64,000 nt of DNA from Diphasiastrum complanatum (lineage: Eukaryota > Streptophyta > Lycopodiopsida > Lycopodiales > Lycopodiaceae), in NCBI GenBank assembly GCA_029204225.1, contig CM055099.1:40360518-40424517 (forward strand), written 5' to 3'. Position 1 is the stretch's first letter, and each line of letters starts with the position of its first letter. The translations under genes and the position numbers were made by a program. A model generated the notes under the pieces. That model searched no databases. It was not told where the DNA came from and was given only the letters and a program-made list of their open reading frames with translations. Of this stretch, positions 33,921 through 45,600 are shown piece by piece.

Positions 33921-35330
33921 TGTTACAACTGAAATCGGGTCAAAATTTTGGTTACAACTATCGAGATTATGCTAAAATTTTTCAGAAAATTCAGCCCAAT
34001 TTTTTAGCTCTCACTTGCTCTCGATGCTTCTTGTTATCACATGTGTGATAAAGCAAGCCCATGTCCTCTGCAAACTCAATTGCCACACCACTTTAGTGGC
34101 CATATTCCACAGCTTGCAGAGAAGATCGAAGCCACTCGCACAAGCTTCCAAGCAATATTTTCTCATGAGCGGACTCCCAAGAAACAACATACAAGTTGGA
34201 GAAACACAATTAAGGGGACTTCACAACAAATGTTCTATTTGGAAACAAATGGAGCACATTATCTGGCTGCAAATATTATCCAACAAAAGATCTATCTTGC
34301 CAAGAAGATAGAAGGAAATCACAACCACCTTCAATACACAGTTGGTTTTATGTAAGAGATACAAAATCCATGCTTTTCCAGCTGTATGTCCATGCCAGCT
34401 ACTTCAACAAGCTCAAAAGCTGCCATATGAAAGAAATCTCGAGTCAATCGGAGAATGGAATTATGGATTCACAACCTCAAGGAGAATGTCATTTTCAAAG
34501 ACAAACAACGATGACTCTTTCAAAAATTGTACACTGAGCTTTGGTTCTAAACATGCCTAACAAAACACACAAGATCTCTATCATCCCTTGTCCACACCCA
34601 TTCCTTCCCCCATGTTCCACCATATAATTAATCTTGAAGCTTCATCTCACTTTTCCCATCCATGCTTCAAGACCTCAGTCCCACCTGATTGATCATTTTA
34701 TAGCTCTCAACTGAGCACTTCGTGAAGCATACAAGTCTACAACATCTGCAGCATACCAATGATGCCAATTCAGAACTCCCACCGAGCAATGACAAGATAT
34801 TATCAAAAGGATCTTGGAGGGTTTTTACAAAACAACAAGTGGGGTTTTCACAATTAAGAAATAGACAAGTTATTTATTTGTTGACCATTTCGTTCAAACC
34901 TCTAGTCCTAGCAATCCTTCATGGAGCTCTCAACAATACAATTGACCTCAAAGAACCTGCAATGTCACAATTTTGCCAACATAATGTTTTCAAGAGACAA
35001 CTATGAGCAAAAACCTTTGATCTATTCATTCACCTCCACCACCCCCATATTTGATGCACATCTTACCACTTACCCTCATCTTCGTCTCATTATCGTTCAT
35101 TCACACCTTGTGTTGTTTTCATACCATATTCAACAACTGAAGCTCTTGTACATCATCCATTGAATCATCAACGTGGGCAATGGGAAATACAACCCATCAA
35201 AGAGCCAAATCTTTTGGAGACGCTCATACTTCTTCAAAGTTTCATCTCGAGTATAAAGTTCTAGTGAGCTTGCCCAAGCGAGCTTCTGGAAAAATTGGAG
35301 CGAGCTTCTCATAGCCATATTTTTTTGTTT
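33921..35330 (+). repeat. Long LTR-like repeat, copy A (empty MITE site)
   Basis: Starts TGTTACAACTG after a purine tract and is homologous over about 33921-35251 to 49094-47591 on the other strand, including the same start and tract. It would be a gypsy 3' LTR of about 1.4 kb; the right end is not exact. At 34999-35002 it has one copy of the AGTT site where the other copy carries a MITE. Small plus-strand ORFs inside it are not conserved and not trusted. Confidence 0.75.
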
Positions 35331-37250
35331 GTGTGCAATTATCATATTTGTGACTCCATTCTATTAGAACATGTTTATCTTTGATGAATTGTTATTCCGT
35401 AATGTCTAATTAATGTTTTTGGACTACTCATAATGCTAACAAAAAAATATGGAACAATGTTATGGTACTTGCCTTTGGAATTGCACTAGACTACCACCCA
35501 ACACCATGTTTCCACACTCCACTTATCTCATAATCCATAAACCAACACCTAGCCAACACCTGGCAAACTGCACAACCTAGTATTGTCCATTTCGTTCGAT
35601 CTGCAATGTCACTTGGTTCTAAAACTCATTATTCAGGGCTTTTTGTTGGGCCGATTTTTTTTATTTTAGTGTCTTATATCATATATGCAAGATTGAATAC
35701 ATTGAAAATGTCAATGTGGCCAATGATCTTTTCTAGAAAAATAAAACTTTTAGTAACAAGTTTTGAAAGATTGCCCCATTTTCGGTTACCGATAATTGTG
35801 TTATGCAGATGCAATTTCAATTCAGTAGAAGATAATGATGTGGCTATTATAATTATGTCTATTATCCTTGTGTGATGCATGCGTTAATGTAGTTACAATG
35901 TTTCTTAAAGAGATTTTGGTTTAAGGTAACTACCATCATGATTCAACCCAAATTTTATCAACTAGGTGATAAGATGGATCTAATATCTCTAATTTGCTTT
36001 TTCCAATGACTCTACCACATAAAATAAGAAATCATGCCTCCCAAAACCTAACAATGTTGTCTGTATATTTCTCTTTTATAAAAGAAAGAAATATGAGTCT
36101 AATATTATACATACTATTGTGGTTTATTTGCGATATGTAGATGGTTTGAAATACACACAATTTTTCTGATAGTCCTATTAATTTAGTAGTTCATAATGAA
36201 GTTGAAAATATTGCAAACAGTGAGTTCAGCACTTATCTTACACAAAACTTATTTTATTTTTTTTGATAAGTTACCTTTTGTCAATACATGAGTTTTTTGA
36301 GCTCATAGAAGCACACAAGAGAATTTGTATAGTGCATATACACCCACGTTAACCTATAAGAAAAATAATAAACTACTCGTTGTACTACAAGATACAAGTG
36401 CATATGAGGAGCGTGAGCTCACAAGAAAACGTATAATTCCAAATAGCATTTCGACTACGAATTCATACAGGCTATTTCCATTGTGAACAACCAATGAAAA
36501 TATGCAGCACGTAATGAATATTTAAAATATCATACAAAACTCTAGGTACATAGTGGAAAGTATACAAGCTTGCACAATTAATGGATAGACACAATTTAAC
36601 GGATAGAATGTGGACCCATATCACTCCCTTGTACTATGGATCATCACACTTAGTACTTTGAGCTCTCTCACGCAGGACACCAAGCCTTAATGAATAGTAT
36701 AAAATTTGCCAGCCCAACTTATTTGCTTCCACAATTAATTTGTCAACAAGAGCCATCTTTAATCTAACAAACCACAATGCATTCACAATGTATCAATTGA
36801 CGAGCTTGCAGCCATATCATATCCCATCATCAATGTTGTCTTATAAAGTAGAATGCCTAATCCAAACAGATATGATAATCATGTTATACACAAATTGCAA
36901 GATGACAAAACATATTGATATATCTCTCATAGCTTATATCCATTTATGTATGCAAAAAACAATAGTCCCATATGTCAATTCTTCAATTCCTATAAATACT
37001 AACTGAACTAAAAAGATAGTGATGAAACAGTTGCTTATAAAATGTACTTCTGTGATTGGGCCTACACCAACCATGTGATTCAAACAACTAGAAAAAGTAG
37101 GCTATCGACCATAATACCAAACAACTCTAAGTAAAAGACACAATATGCTGATTTTTTGAGATCCCTACACATGGACGCATCTCATCCTTGACAGAACTTA
37201 CACAATGCATGTTGTTATAGTTATTAACCTTAGTCATACACCTACCTAGG
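35331..37250. other. 1.9-kb AT-rich stretch without recognisable gene
   Basis: Short open frames only (for example 35606-35875, 36740-37006), with no domain or splice pattern. I see nothing to annotate. Confidence 0.5.
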
Positions 37251-37254
37251 TTTT

Positions 37255-38476
37255 TTTGAATGTAGAAATCAAAACTTTGTTGCACAAATTGGTTTCAGCC
37301 TCCAAGCCCATCGCATGTCTGCCTAGGGATGAAACAGCATCTAGAAGCACACCAGTACCAGCAGTGAAATCCACTAGCACATCACCAGGGTTGTAACCAC
37401 CATGTATGCCATTAAAGCTTTGCCCCTTTGCGCTCCACCTTCAACACAAACCCAAAGCAAACTAGTTAAGACTTGTATATACAAATTTTGAAACCCTAGG
37501 AAGTGTAGCAAGTACGTACCTCTCCAAATTTTTCCATTATTGTTAGTCACCCATTCATTCCTCCCGGCTTGGTCTTCAACAAAGTCTTTGAATGGACTTA
37601 ACCAGCTTGTTTTGTCATTTCTAAATTGCTCCATATTGTATCGGCCACCAAAGGTCTGCAATTCTTTTATAGGCAGCCATGATTAGAATGTGCACCCATA
37701 TTAGAAATATTGTATAATCGTCAAAAACATAGTTTATAGTTGTATAGAATGAAAAAAGAACTATAGTACATTGAAAAGAAATTATACTAAGCAGTTACCT
37801 CCATATCCTGTGAGTAGAATGGTGCACTGCTACAACGAATGAATTGGTATCGAAACTCTTCGTAACCATGCTTGGCTACACATGTCGCAATGGCATATTT
37901 TTCCAAATAGCCATGCATGAGCACTAAAAATCCCTCATCTGCAAGAACTCTATTTGCCAATGCAAAAATCCCTTCGACTTGATCTACATGAAGCTCATTC
38001 CATAGAGGGGTGTGTGGCTTTAGGCCATTAACCATAAGGCCATTCGGAATAGTAGCAACCACAAAGGGTGACGCACATCTCATAGAGGCACCATGAATGT
38101 GGACGTTTGTCGGACCCTCCCATAAAAGCTCAATCGCCTCTTCCAAGAAGCTAACTCCACCCACAATATCAACTTCAGTATTTGCAAGAGCATTACCAAG
38201 CTTGAAGCTGCAATGATTCATGATAGACACCTTTCCCACAACGATGTCACTAGAGCCACTTGTAGCTTTAGCCTGGTTGCATGCTAACTTGATCGTTTGT
38301 TGCAAATCTCGTGGCCTCATTTCAGAATCTATGCTATTGTCCGAGTGCATAGGTGTTGTTTTCCTACTTGTTGTGAACAAATGCCAAATTATTTTAATTG
38401 CCCTCACATATATCAAATAATTATCAGACAATAGGATCAATATATTACTACTCACAAGCTTTGTGAGGTGCCACCT
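37255..38476 (-). pseudogene. Intron-containing DNA methyltransferase-like gene (beta-class motif order)
   Basis: Exon blocks on the minus strand: 38400-37795 (VGKVSIMNHCSFKLGNAL, then SPFVVATIPNGLMVNGLKPH in the place of the catalytic DPPY/SPPY block, then LADEGFLVLMHGYLEKYA), 37655-37519 (FGGRYNMEQFRNDKTSWL) and 37440-37255 (NPGDVLVDFTAGTGVLLDAV and LGRHAMGLEAE). The last is the SAM-binding motif I followed by an acidic residue. Introns have GTAACT/GTACGT donors and AG acceptors. Catalytic block first and SAM motif last is the order of beta-class N6-adenine/N4-cytosine DNA methyltransferases. The PPY residues are missing and a frameshift lies near 37412, so it is probably dead. A copia LTR starts at 38477 and cuts the upstream part. 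Confidence 0.5.
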
Positions 38477-39099
38477 GTGAAAAATGTGGATCTTGAATGG
38501 ATCCAAACTCCCAAAATACTTGGCTACAAAAGCTACAAAAGCTAGAAATGGCAAAGCATCCTAGTGGTACCTTTGATACACATGAACTTGACAAAGCATT
38601 CAAGAGACAAAAGAAACTAATAAAAGACACTGATGGCAGCCAAAAATAATAGCAAATAGGCCTTACTACAGCAGCCTACTACTTTTGGAAATCCCCTAAG
38701 ATCATACACAAGATCTTGAAGACAATACACAAAGCAATGCTCACAATGGAGGAAGAAACTATGACGATGATCTATTCATCTCTCTCAACAATACAATAAG
38801 TTTCCTTGACCTGTTCTCCATGAATTTCAGCCTAATATAGGTAAGAGAGATGATTCTTTCTCTTCTCTCTAGAACTTAGGACCCAATTTTAGGACACCAA
38901 TTGCCTAAAATAGCCAATTTTGGCCTATATGTCCAAATAACATGATTTTGGTGTCATTTCGAAGGTCCTGAAGTTTTGGGACTTCTTCAATATGAAATAT
39001 ATACTAAAATAAAAGTATCTAGGCCTCAGATCCAAAACTATGTACAAAAATTGCCAATTTAGGCCTCAAACTAGCTAGGAAATGTTGACAATTTTCACA
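38477..39099 (-). repeat. 3' LTR of chimeric copia (family B)
   Basis: 623 bp, TGTGAAAA...TTTTCACA, clearly related to the 655-bp LTRs at 11 and 17 kb but diverged by substitutions and indels. Purine tract GTTGAAGAGAGAG follows on the minus strand. Confidence 0.93.
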
Positions 39100-40568
39100 C
39101 TCTCTCTTCAACATTGGATGCTAGTTTTAACATAGATCTTGAACACATTCCAAGATTAGATCTATGCTTATAATACAGGTATTTTCCCAATGGTTTGGTG
39201 AAGATATCAGCCACACACTCCAACAAAGAGACATGTTGAAGCTCCACCTCTTTGGCAATGACTTGATCCCTCACAAAGTGATGAGCAATCTCAATGTGCT
39301 TGCTTCTAGCATGGAAAACTAAATTGGTTGCCAAGCTTTGTCTGAAAGGTTTTCACAATAGATGATTGGTGTCTTCTTATAATCCAGCAAGTGAAGATCC
39401 AATAACATCCTCTTTATCCAAAGCATCTCCTTGGTGCATGTTGTCAATGCCTTGTACTCGGCTTCGGTGGAAGATAGAGATATAGTAAGTTGCTTCTTTG
39501 ATAGCCATGAGATAGCTCCCTCTCCAAGATATATTGCAAAGGCACTTGTTGACTTCCTATCCATTTGATCACTTGCAAAATCTGAATCTGAGAAACCACA
39601 AAGGTCAGGTGAAAATCCTTCATACAAGATGCCAATATCTCTAGATCCCGAGAGGTATCTTAGTACTCTCTTTCCTAGCTTCCAATGAGCCTCACTAGGA
39701 TCTTGCATGAATTGACTTGATTTACCAACCACATAGCTTAGATCAGGTCTTGTGATGGCTAGCCAAATAAGAGATCCTATGAGCTTTCTATAGAGAGTAA
39801 TGTCCTTGAAGGATCTTTCATTACCTCTTACAGATAGCTTTACATTTGATTCCATAGGAGTAGAAACTACTTTGCAATTTTCCATATGAAATCTTTCTAG
39901 AATAGAGTTAGAATACTTCTCTTGACAAATGAAAGTAGAATTAGAAGTCCTAACGATCTCTATTCCTGAGATATAGTGAGGCTTACCAAGATCTTGTATC
40001 TCAAACTTACTTTTAAGTGCCATCTTGATGTCATCTATATCTTCATTGCTATCACCACTTAAGATTATGTCATCAACATAGATCAAAAGCAAAGTGATGT
40101 CACCATTATCATTCAATCTAAAGTAGAGAGAATGATCATACCACTCATGATGAAGTTTTGAGAGAGTACGAAGGAATTGAGCTTAGCATACCAACTTCTT
40201 GGTGCTTGCTTAAGCCCATACAAGCTCTTTTGTAGGAAACACACATGATTAGGCTCATCATGTGAAACATAGCCCTCGGGTTGCTCCATGTAGATTTCCT
40301 CTTCAAGATCACCATTCAAGAAAGCATTAGTACATAGCACTACATTGGTGGATGGATCATAAACTTTATAAGCTTTATGTTCATCAAGATAGCGAATGAA
40401 AATACATTTATTTATCCTATGATCTAGCTTCTTCCTAAGCTGTTTAGGAATGTGAACAAAACATGTACAACCAAATATTTTTAGATGCCTGACACTAGGC
40501 TTGTGCCCATGCCAAACTTCATAAGGAGTTTTGTTGTTGACAGATTTGGTGTTGGATCTATTCTGCAC
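39095..40568 (-). pseudogene. Integrase tail joined to RT/RNase H of another copia family
   Basis: The frame 40568-40113 reads integrase tail (NKTPYEVWHGHKPSVRHLKI, KAYKVYDPSTNVVLC) and then directly TNAFLNGDLEEEIYMEQPEG of RT, so the linker and RT fingers are missing. RT palm (LLIYVDDIILSG) and RNase H (GFSDSDFASDQMDR, SSTEAEYKAL) follow in 40116-39319 and 39334-39095. The junction is at about 40329-40336 in the shared word TACTAATGC. Confidence 0.9.
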
Positions 40569-40589
40569 GTAACAGGTTGTGGCAGTAGC

Positions 40590-41143
40590 TTATGTCCAGA
40601 ACTTCGCAGGTAGGTGTGCTTGATGTAGCATTGATCTGGCTGAGTTGAGAAGAGTTCGGTTCTTCCTTTCTGCAATCTCGTTCTGTTGAGGTGAATAGGA
40701 AGTAGTGAACTGTCTCTTGATGCCATGTTCAGCCAGGTAGTCGGACATCTCGTTGGAGATGTATTCGCCACCACCATCAGTTCGGAGTGCCTTCACTTTG
40801 CTGGATGTTTGTGTCTCAACCATGGCCTTGAATCTCCTGAAGCATTCAAAGGCTTCAGATTTGTGCTTAGTGAACATGACTGTAGACCATTTGGAGTAAT
40901 CATCTATGAAAGTGATAGAATAGACTGCATCTCCTAAGGATGGAGTTGGCATTGGACCACAGAGATCGCTATGTGTAATACATGCTTTGATTTGATGGAA
41001 TGTGATTTTGGAAACTTGCTTCTAGAGTGCTTCCCATAGATGCATGATTCACAAAAGAAAGATGTCTTATCTAATGAAGACGGGAAATTCAAACCATCAA
41101 CTAAATTATTACAGAGCATATAAGAAAGTGATCTTGGATTCAC
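40590..41143 (-). pseudogene. copia integrase core
   Basis: ESCIYGKHSRSKF (zinc part), SITFIDDYSKWSTVMF, RTDGGGEYISNEM and QQNEIAERKNRTLL show the DDE core with the last two acidic residues. Frameshifts near 40955 and 40600. Confidence 0.88.
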
Positions 41144-41252
41144 GTGTCCAAATCAACTATGCCACAGAACAGCACTGTTGTTTCATTAGAGATACTAGCT
41201 AATGCAACTGAATTAGAGAGTACGTAAAGGTTCCCGACTTTAGTGCATGTAG

Positions 41253-42012
41253 TCAGAGGAGTATCTTCCTCAAGTATTGTACGCTGCTCAGATGAGAAAG
41301 TAACAATGTAGCCTTCATCAATATCATAGAGACTGATAACAGAGTCTTTGATAGCTGAGGAACGTGAAGCACGTTAGGAACACAAATGGATAGATTGTTG
41401 TTGAATGTGATTTTGATTGTTCCTTTTCCTTCCACGCATATGGTGCTTGAACTTTCGAGGTAGATAAATTGGTCTTTGTTGTAAGTTGTGTACTCCGTAA
41501 ACCATTCCTTGCGAGAGGTCATGTGTTGGGTAGCGCCGCTGTCTAGGTACCAGCTATTACAATCTTCATTGCTATTGCTGTAAGCCATTAACAAATGTGT
41601 GTCTTGCTCCTTGAAGTCCATCGTGTTGGAGGATTCTGGCTACTGTTGTTGTTGCTGCTTCTTTTCCTCGTTGTAGATCCTGATGTGACACTCCTTGATG
41701 CCGTGATTAGCTCTTTTGCAATATCTGTAGAAGAGCTTCTTTCGCGATCCACCATGCTAAGTCTGAGCATGAGGCTTCTGCTGTTGCTGCTGCACCTAAT
41801 TCTTGCCCTTGGAATGATCTTTCTTCTTGATGTATAGAGCCATGGATTTGTCTTTGATGGACAGGCTGCTAGTCTTTCTCCGCATTTCTTCTTGAAGAAG
41901 ATGACCAATCACCTTTTGAAGGGTGAGGTCCGGTTGTGTGGAGATCATCACCACAAAGTGCTCATAGGACTTTGGAAGAGAAGAAAGCAAAGTCGTAACG
42001 GCATCATCTTGT
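41253..42012 (-). pseudogene. copia gag end and protease
   Basis: Gag LIQDDAVTTLLSSLPKSYEH and LTLQKVIGHLLQEEMRRK (42012-41850), then a decayed knuckle region, then protease NSWYLDSGATQHMTSRKEW and NVLHVPQLSKTLLSVS (41560-41320). Confidence 0.88.
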
Positions 42013-42958
42013 ATCAAACGACATAGAGGGATATTTGGCGAGGCATTCTTTCTCACAATCTACACACATAATAACATTAAGATATAATAATGAAAGCATT
42101 AAACAATTTACGAATGATTCAAAAACAATACTTACTTGCAATCTTTCCATGACTTCCTTCAGTAAATCAAGATGCAGTTCTTTGTTGTAAGAGATAATTT
42201 GTCCAAGATCATCCTCATTCTCTGAGCCATCTTCCTCGTCCTCCACCACAATGTAGAAACTCTACAAACACCACAAATCATGTGTATTGATAACCACAAT
42301 CAAGTATATATGTTCATGTAACAAATTTATCAAGACACAATGCACCTGAGTTTCATTCATTCGGGACGACAAGGAAGTTTTTTCTGACTTCCTTTTTTTC
42401 GATGGAGTTGCACCTCCTTCAACAATTGATGATGGGCTCTGCTTCTTGGACAATGGACATGGTTAGAGAATAACAACTTTAGTGTCATGCATCATAGTAA
42501 ATTAGCAGCAACATTGTGCACTTGTACCTGACTTGCCAAGTTTTTCTCTTTGATAATTTTTGAAGACCTGGCAACCTGGTTGGCCTGTGGTACTCGGTGC
42601 GGCAACCTGGTTGGCCTGTGGAGCCTGCAAACATTCATAGACAGATGTGGTTCTTCCAAACATGGTTTTATTGCTTTGTTACAAGGTTGGGCAATAATTA
42701 GCTTACCAACATTACAATAGGCCATGCAATGACACTTCCTATAGCATCACCGAGGACAAACATCTCTGCTATTTCATTTGAAACCGGTAGCTCTACAGTA
42801 GCATCATGACAAACTTTTACTGTGACCCCAATGTGTCCAGAGGGAAATGGCCTATTCTGAAGCAAATCCGTTGATGATGCATGTATGATTTCACCCTCAG
42901 CAATGATACCCACCTCATTTAGCAAGTTTACATGATCGCCTTTCTTGTAAGACTGCAA
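42013..42958 (-). pseudogene. DUF8039-like domain gene fragment (plant CACTA-type)
   Basis: The first block (42958-42700) has YKKGDHVNLLNEVGIIAEGE, IGVTVKVCHDATVELPV and VLGDAIGSVIAWP. This pattern (KKG..V.L, a short beta unit and GDAIGSFIAWP) is that of the plant DUF8039 domain found in CACTA/Ulp1-type proteins. Further open blocks with splice-like borders follow: 42640-42530, 42453-42330 (TPSKKRKSEKTSLSSR) and 42249-42134 (acidic, DEEDGSENEDDLGQ). The last block runs in frame into copia gag at 42012. No transposase core is seen. Confidence 0.6.
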
Positions 42959-44274
42959 GGCACATATAATTGCCAGTCATATAAACCTTATCTCCAAAAA
43001 TTTTCTGTTTTTATTGATTATCAAGAAACCAATTTAGCGACAAGAGTAGTACCTTCATTATGCTAGAAAGGCTTCATTTTGCCTTGGGTCCTTGTGTTCC
43101 TCTCATAGTGAATTCTAAAACACTGCAAATCAACAAAACACTTAAGGTTTACAAGCACTCTACAGTGTATGTGCAGATAGACATAGCGCAAAATTCAATA
43201 ATAATAGGCTAAATTATCGTGCTAACATATAGTGGAAGGGCTCTGTTCACATCAATGACTGTTTTAAACAAGGATTATTGATACGCTACGAGAATATTTG
43301 GGAAGACAACAGGAACTGATAGAAAACATGTTCATAACTTGATTTAACATTATTGCTAATATAATAGACTACAACCCACTAGCATTGATCTGGAGAAGCA
43401 AAACTAGTCCGTATTCATGAGAAAAAAACTCCTACATCTACAACCAGGGTAGAATTTGTGTAAGGACAAAAGACATGGAGGAGTAGAATAAACAATAGCT
43501 CATATCACTAATTATGATTCCTCCTCATGTGATGGGATAGTGACATCATCTACTTTCATCATCTACCTTTGACTCACTTCCAGTCAGCTATCAAATAAAC
43601 ATGACATTTGTTTGCCCTGGGTAGTAATCAGTACTAATCACATTCCAGTACCCTGTTCAATCAGTACATTTGATTATTTAGCAACCATGCCAGTGAGACG
43701 GCTAGCTACATTACATGTAAAGTGCGTCCTCACAAGTCAGACAATTTCAGATGCTGTGGACACAATATATTAAATACCTGAAGATAAATAATAACGTGGA
43801 AATAGTCCCCGGGTGTTACAGTAGTTTGTTGTCCAATTGCCTGTACTTTTATTGTGCAAGATAACTTGTGGATGTGCTCATAACTGCTACAAGTTTATCC
43901 ACCATCAGCGCAATCAATGTGGTTCTTCAGTGGGCAATTCTATATCCTCTGTAAGCAGGGAGACACTCCCAGTGTTTTATTCTTTTCATTGTAGGCCAAA
44001 GACACCAGTCATTCTTTACTTCACTTTTTTGTAGGCCGTTTATGTTTCCCATTTCAATACTAGTCTTACTTTCAACCAGTAGCCCACCTTTTTTGGTCTA
44101 ATCTTTTGTTGAAACTTGCAGCTTTCCATAGCTTCAACATATTTAGACTCCAGGATAAAATCCAACATTTGGGCAAGAGGTTTTACTTTTAGCTAAGTCT
44201 TAGCATATCCTTTTTTGTCCAAAGTAGATTCTTACAACTCTTAGCCTAAATGGTAATACAATTTTTGGTTGCAG
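42959..44274. other. 1.3-kb stretch without supported gene
   Basis: AT-rich, only short frames. A pyrimidine-rich splice acceptor (ttttttggttgcag) closes it at 44274, so the right part may be a piece of the CRD1 intron. Confidence 0.5.
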
Positions 44275-44505
44275 ACAATTAGAACAACAGGTAGGATATT
44301 CCCAGCTGTGTTGGATGTTGGGAATCCAATATTCAAGGAGAAACTTGACCATCTTGTGGAACTTAATGAGAAGCTGGCAGCAATTAGTAAAAGTACCGTT
44401 CCTCCTACATTAAAGAATGTACAAACGATGGCTCTGTATTTTATGCCACCTGTTGAATCGGGTTCACTTGATTATGTCGATTTTGAGCCACAGGTTGTAT
44501 ACTGA
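44275..44505 (+). pseudogene. CRD1: Last exon of Mg-protoporphyrin IX monomethyl ester cyclase (CRD1/CHL27), isolated
   Basis: After a good acceptor (ggttgcag at 44267-44274) the frame reads TIRTTGRIFPAVLDVGNP, FKEKLDHLVELNEKL, LYFMPPVESGSLDYVDFEP and QVVY stop. These are the characteristic C-terminal blocks of the plastid diiron cyclase that makes divinyl protochlorophyllide. About a dozen residues normally between the LKN and MPP blocks are missing. No earlier exon is found upstream, so this is a gene fragment, probably carried here by a transposon or left by deletion. It has no stop codon inside. Confidence 0.85.
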
Positions 44506-44937
44506 TTACAAAAAGTGATCAAACATTAGCAGCTCGTTGCTCGTTGCTATGAGCGCCAAATTCCGAGTCACAAACTGTATTCCATCGGATCATATTTTTT
44601 TTGTTATATTCATCAAAACCAACCTCGACATATACAACGGCACCCGAGGTTTTCTCACCATAGAGTTTTTGGATAAAAGGCATGCAAATGAGGGTTATTC
44701 TGAGGGACATAGCAAGGGTTATTTTGAGGAGAATATCCTTGGTTATTTTGAGCTCCACATCTGTCTTGACTCCGAGGTGCCAACAATTCTCCATTCTACC
44801 CTGTTATGGGACTCCATTCAACCACAAGAGTCTGTTCACCACTTCTTATGAAATTGGTGAGCAAAATTTCTTATGAAATTGGTGAGCAAAATTTTTGTTT
44901 TGGTAGTTTATAAAAAATCGCGTTGTTTGTGAAGTTT
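44506..44937. other. Short tandem repeats between CRD1 exon and copia LTR
   Basis: Contains a perfect ~23-bp duplication (cttatgaaattggtgagcaa, from about 44846 and 44869) and three spaced copies of ggttattytgag (44692-44752). No gene supported. Confidence 0.6.
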
Positions 44938-45600
44938 TCACACGTGTGGGGACAACCCAAGTGTGTGATTGATCTCCTAAGATGTGGATGATTGCACAAA
45001 GATCAAGCTATAGATGGATTTCAAGATCTATCTCAGAAATCTAAGGCAAGAGCACATAGAATCATGCATAAATCATTCACCAAAGTACATTCACACATGT
45101 GGGCAACTCATGATGAGAAAAGCTAAGTATAGAAAAGGCTTGCTCTTGGGTAGAGAGAGAATCCAAGTACAAGCTCTCGGGTAGAGAGAGAAAACAATAA
45201 AAACTCTAAGTGTAGAAACTCTCACAATCTCCAAAAAACCAAGTGTAGAATGGTTCTATCACTCATACTAGTAGTAACTCAAGGTGGAGAGGAGTGAAAT
45301 ATGATTGGACCCCTTCTTTTCCTCCTCCTAATTTGATTGGCTTAATGACATATGGCCCCTCAAACTTGATTGGACCAATTTCATGGATTTCTCTCTTTTG
45401 ATTGGTCACATGATTTCATGCCAGCACATAGGAAGGTGTCACTCATCCTCTCTCATCATGACAAATGTAGAAAGCCTAAGCTAGCTTGAGCCACATCACA
45501 CTCCAAATTTGGCCCTCTCACCTACTAACATGTGTATAAGGACTAAAAAAGTCTAGATACCCCTAAACTCAACATAAATAACTTTTACCAAATTTTCACA
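44938..45600 (-). repeat. 3' LTR of copia family E
   Basis: 663 bp; bounded by TGTGAAG and TTTTCACA; the purine tract ATCTTTTGAGGAGGAG lies next to it on the minus strand. Confidence 0.82.

Larger units (their letters stand above)
38477..42012 (-). mobile_element. Chimeric, 5'-truncated Ty1/copia element
   Basis: The 3' LTR, purine tract, RNase H and RT palm belong to family B (same family as 10,988-17,418). Gag, protease and integrase upstream of about 40333 resemble another copia family. The 5' end stops within gag at about 42012, where it joins a minus-strand DUF8039-type gene in frame. No 5' LTR. Several stops. Confidence 0.9.

Noticed and set aside
34015-35163. Series of plus-strand ORFs of 70-105 codons
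   Set aside because: They lie in an LTR-like repeat and are not conserved as open frames in the 47.6-49.1 kb copy.
37255-38476. Calling the methyltransferase-like gene a nuclear N4-cytosine methyltransferase
   Set aside because: The catalytic PPY residues are absent and the sequence alone cannot separate N4-cytosine, N6-adenine and other substrates.
44519-44851. Overlapping ORFs on both strands behind CRD1
   Set aside because: No domain, and they are produced by short repeats (ggttattytgag).
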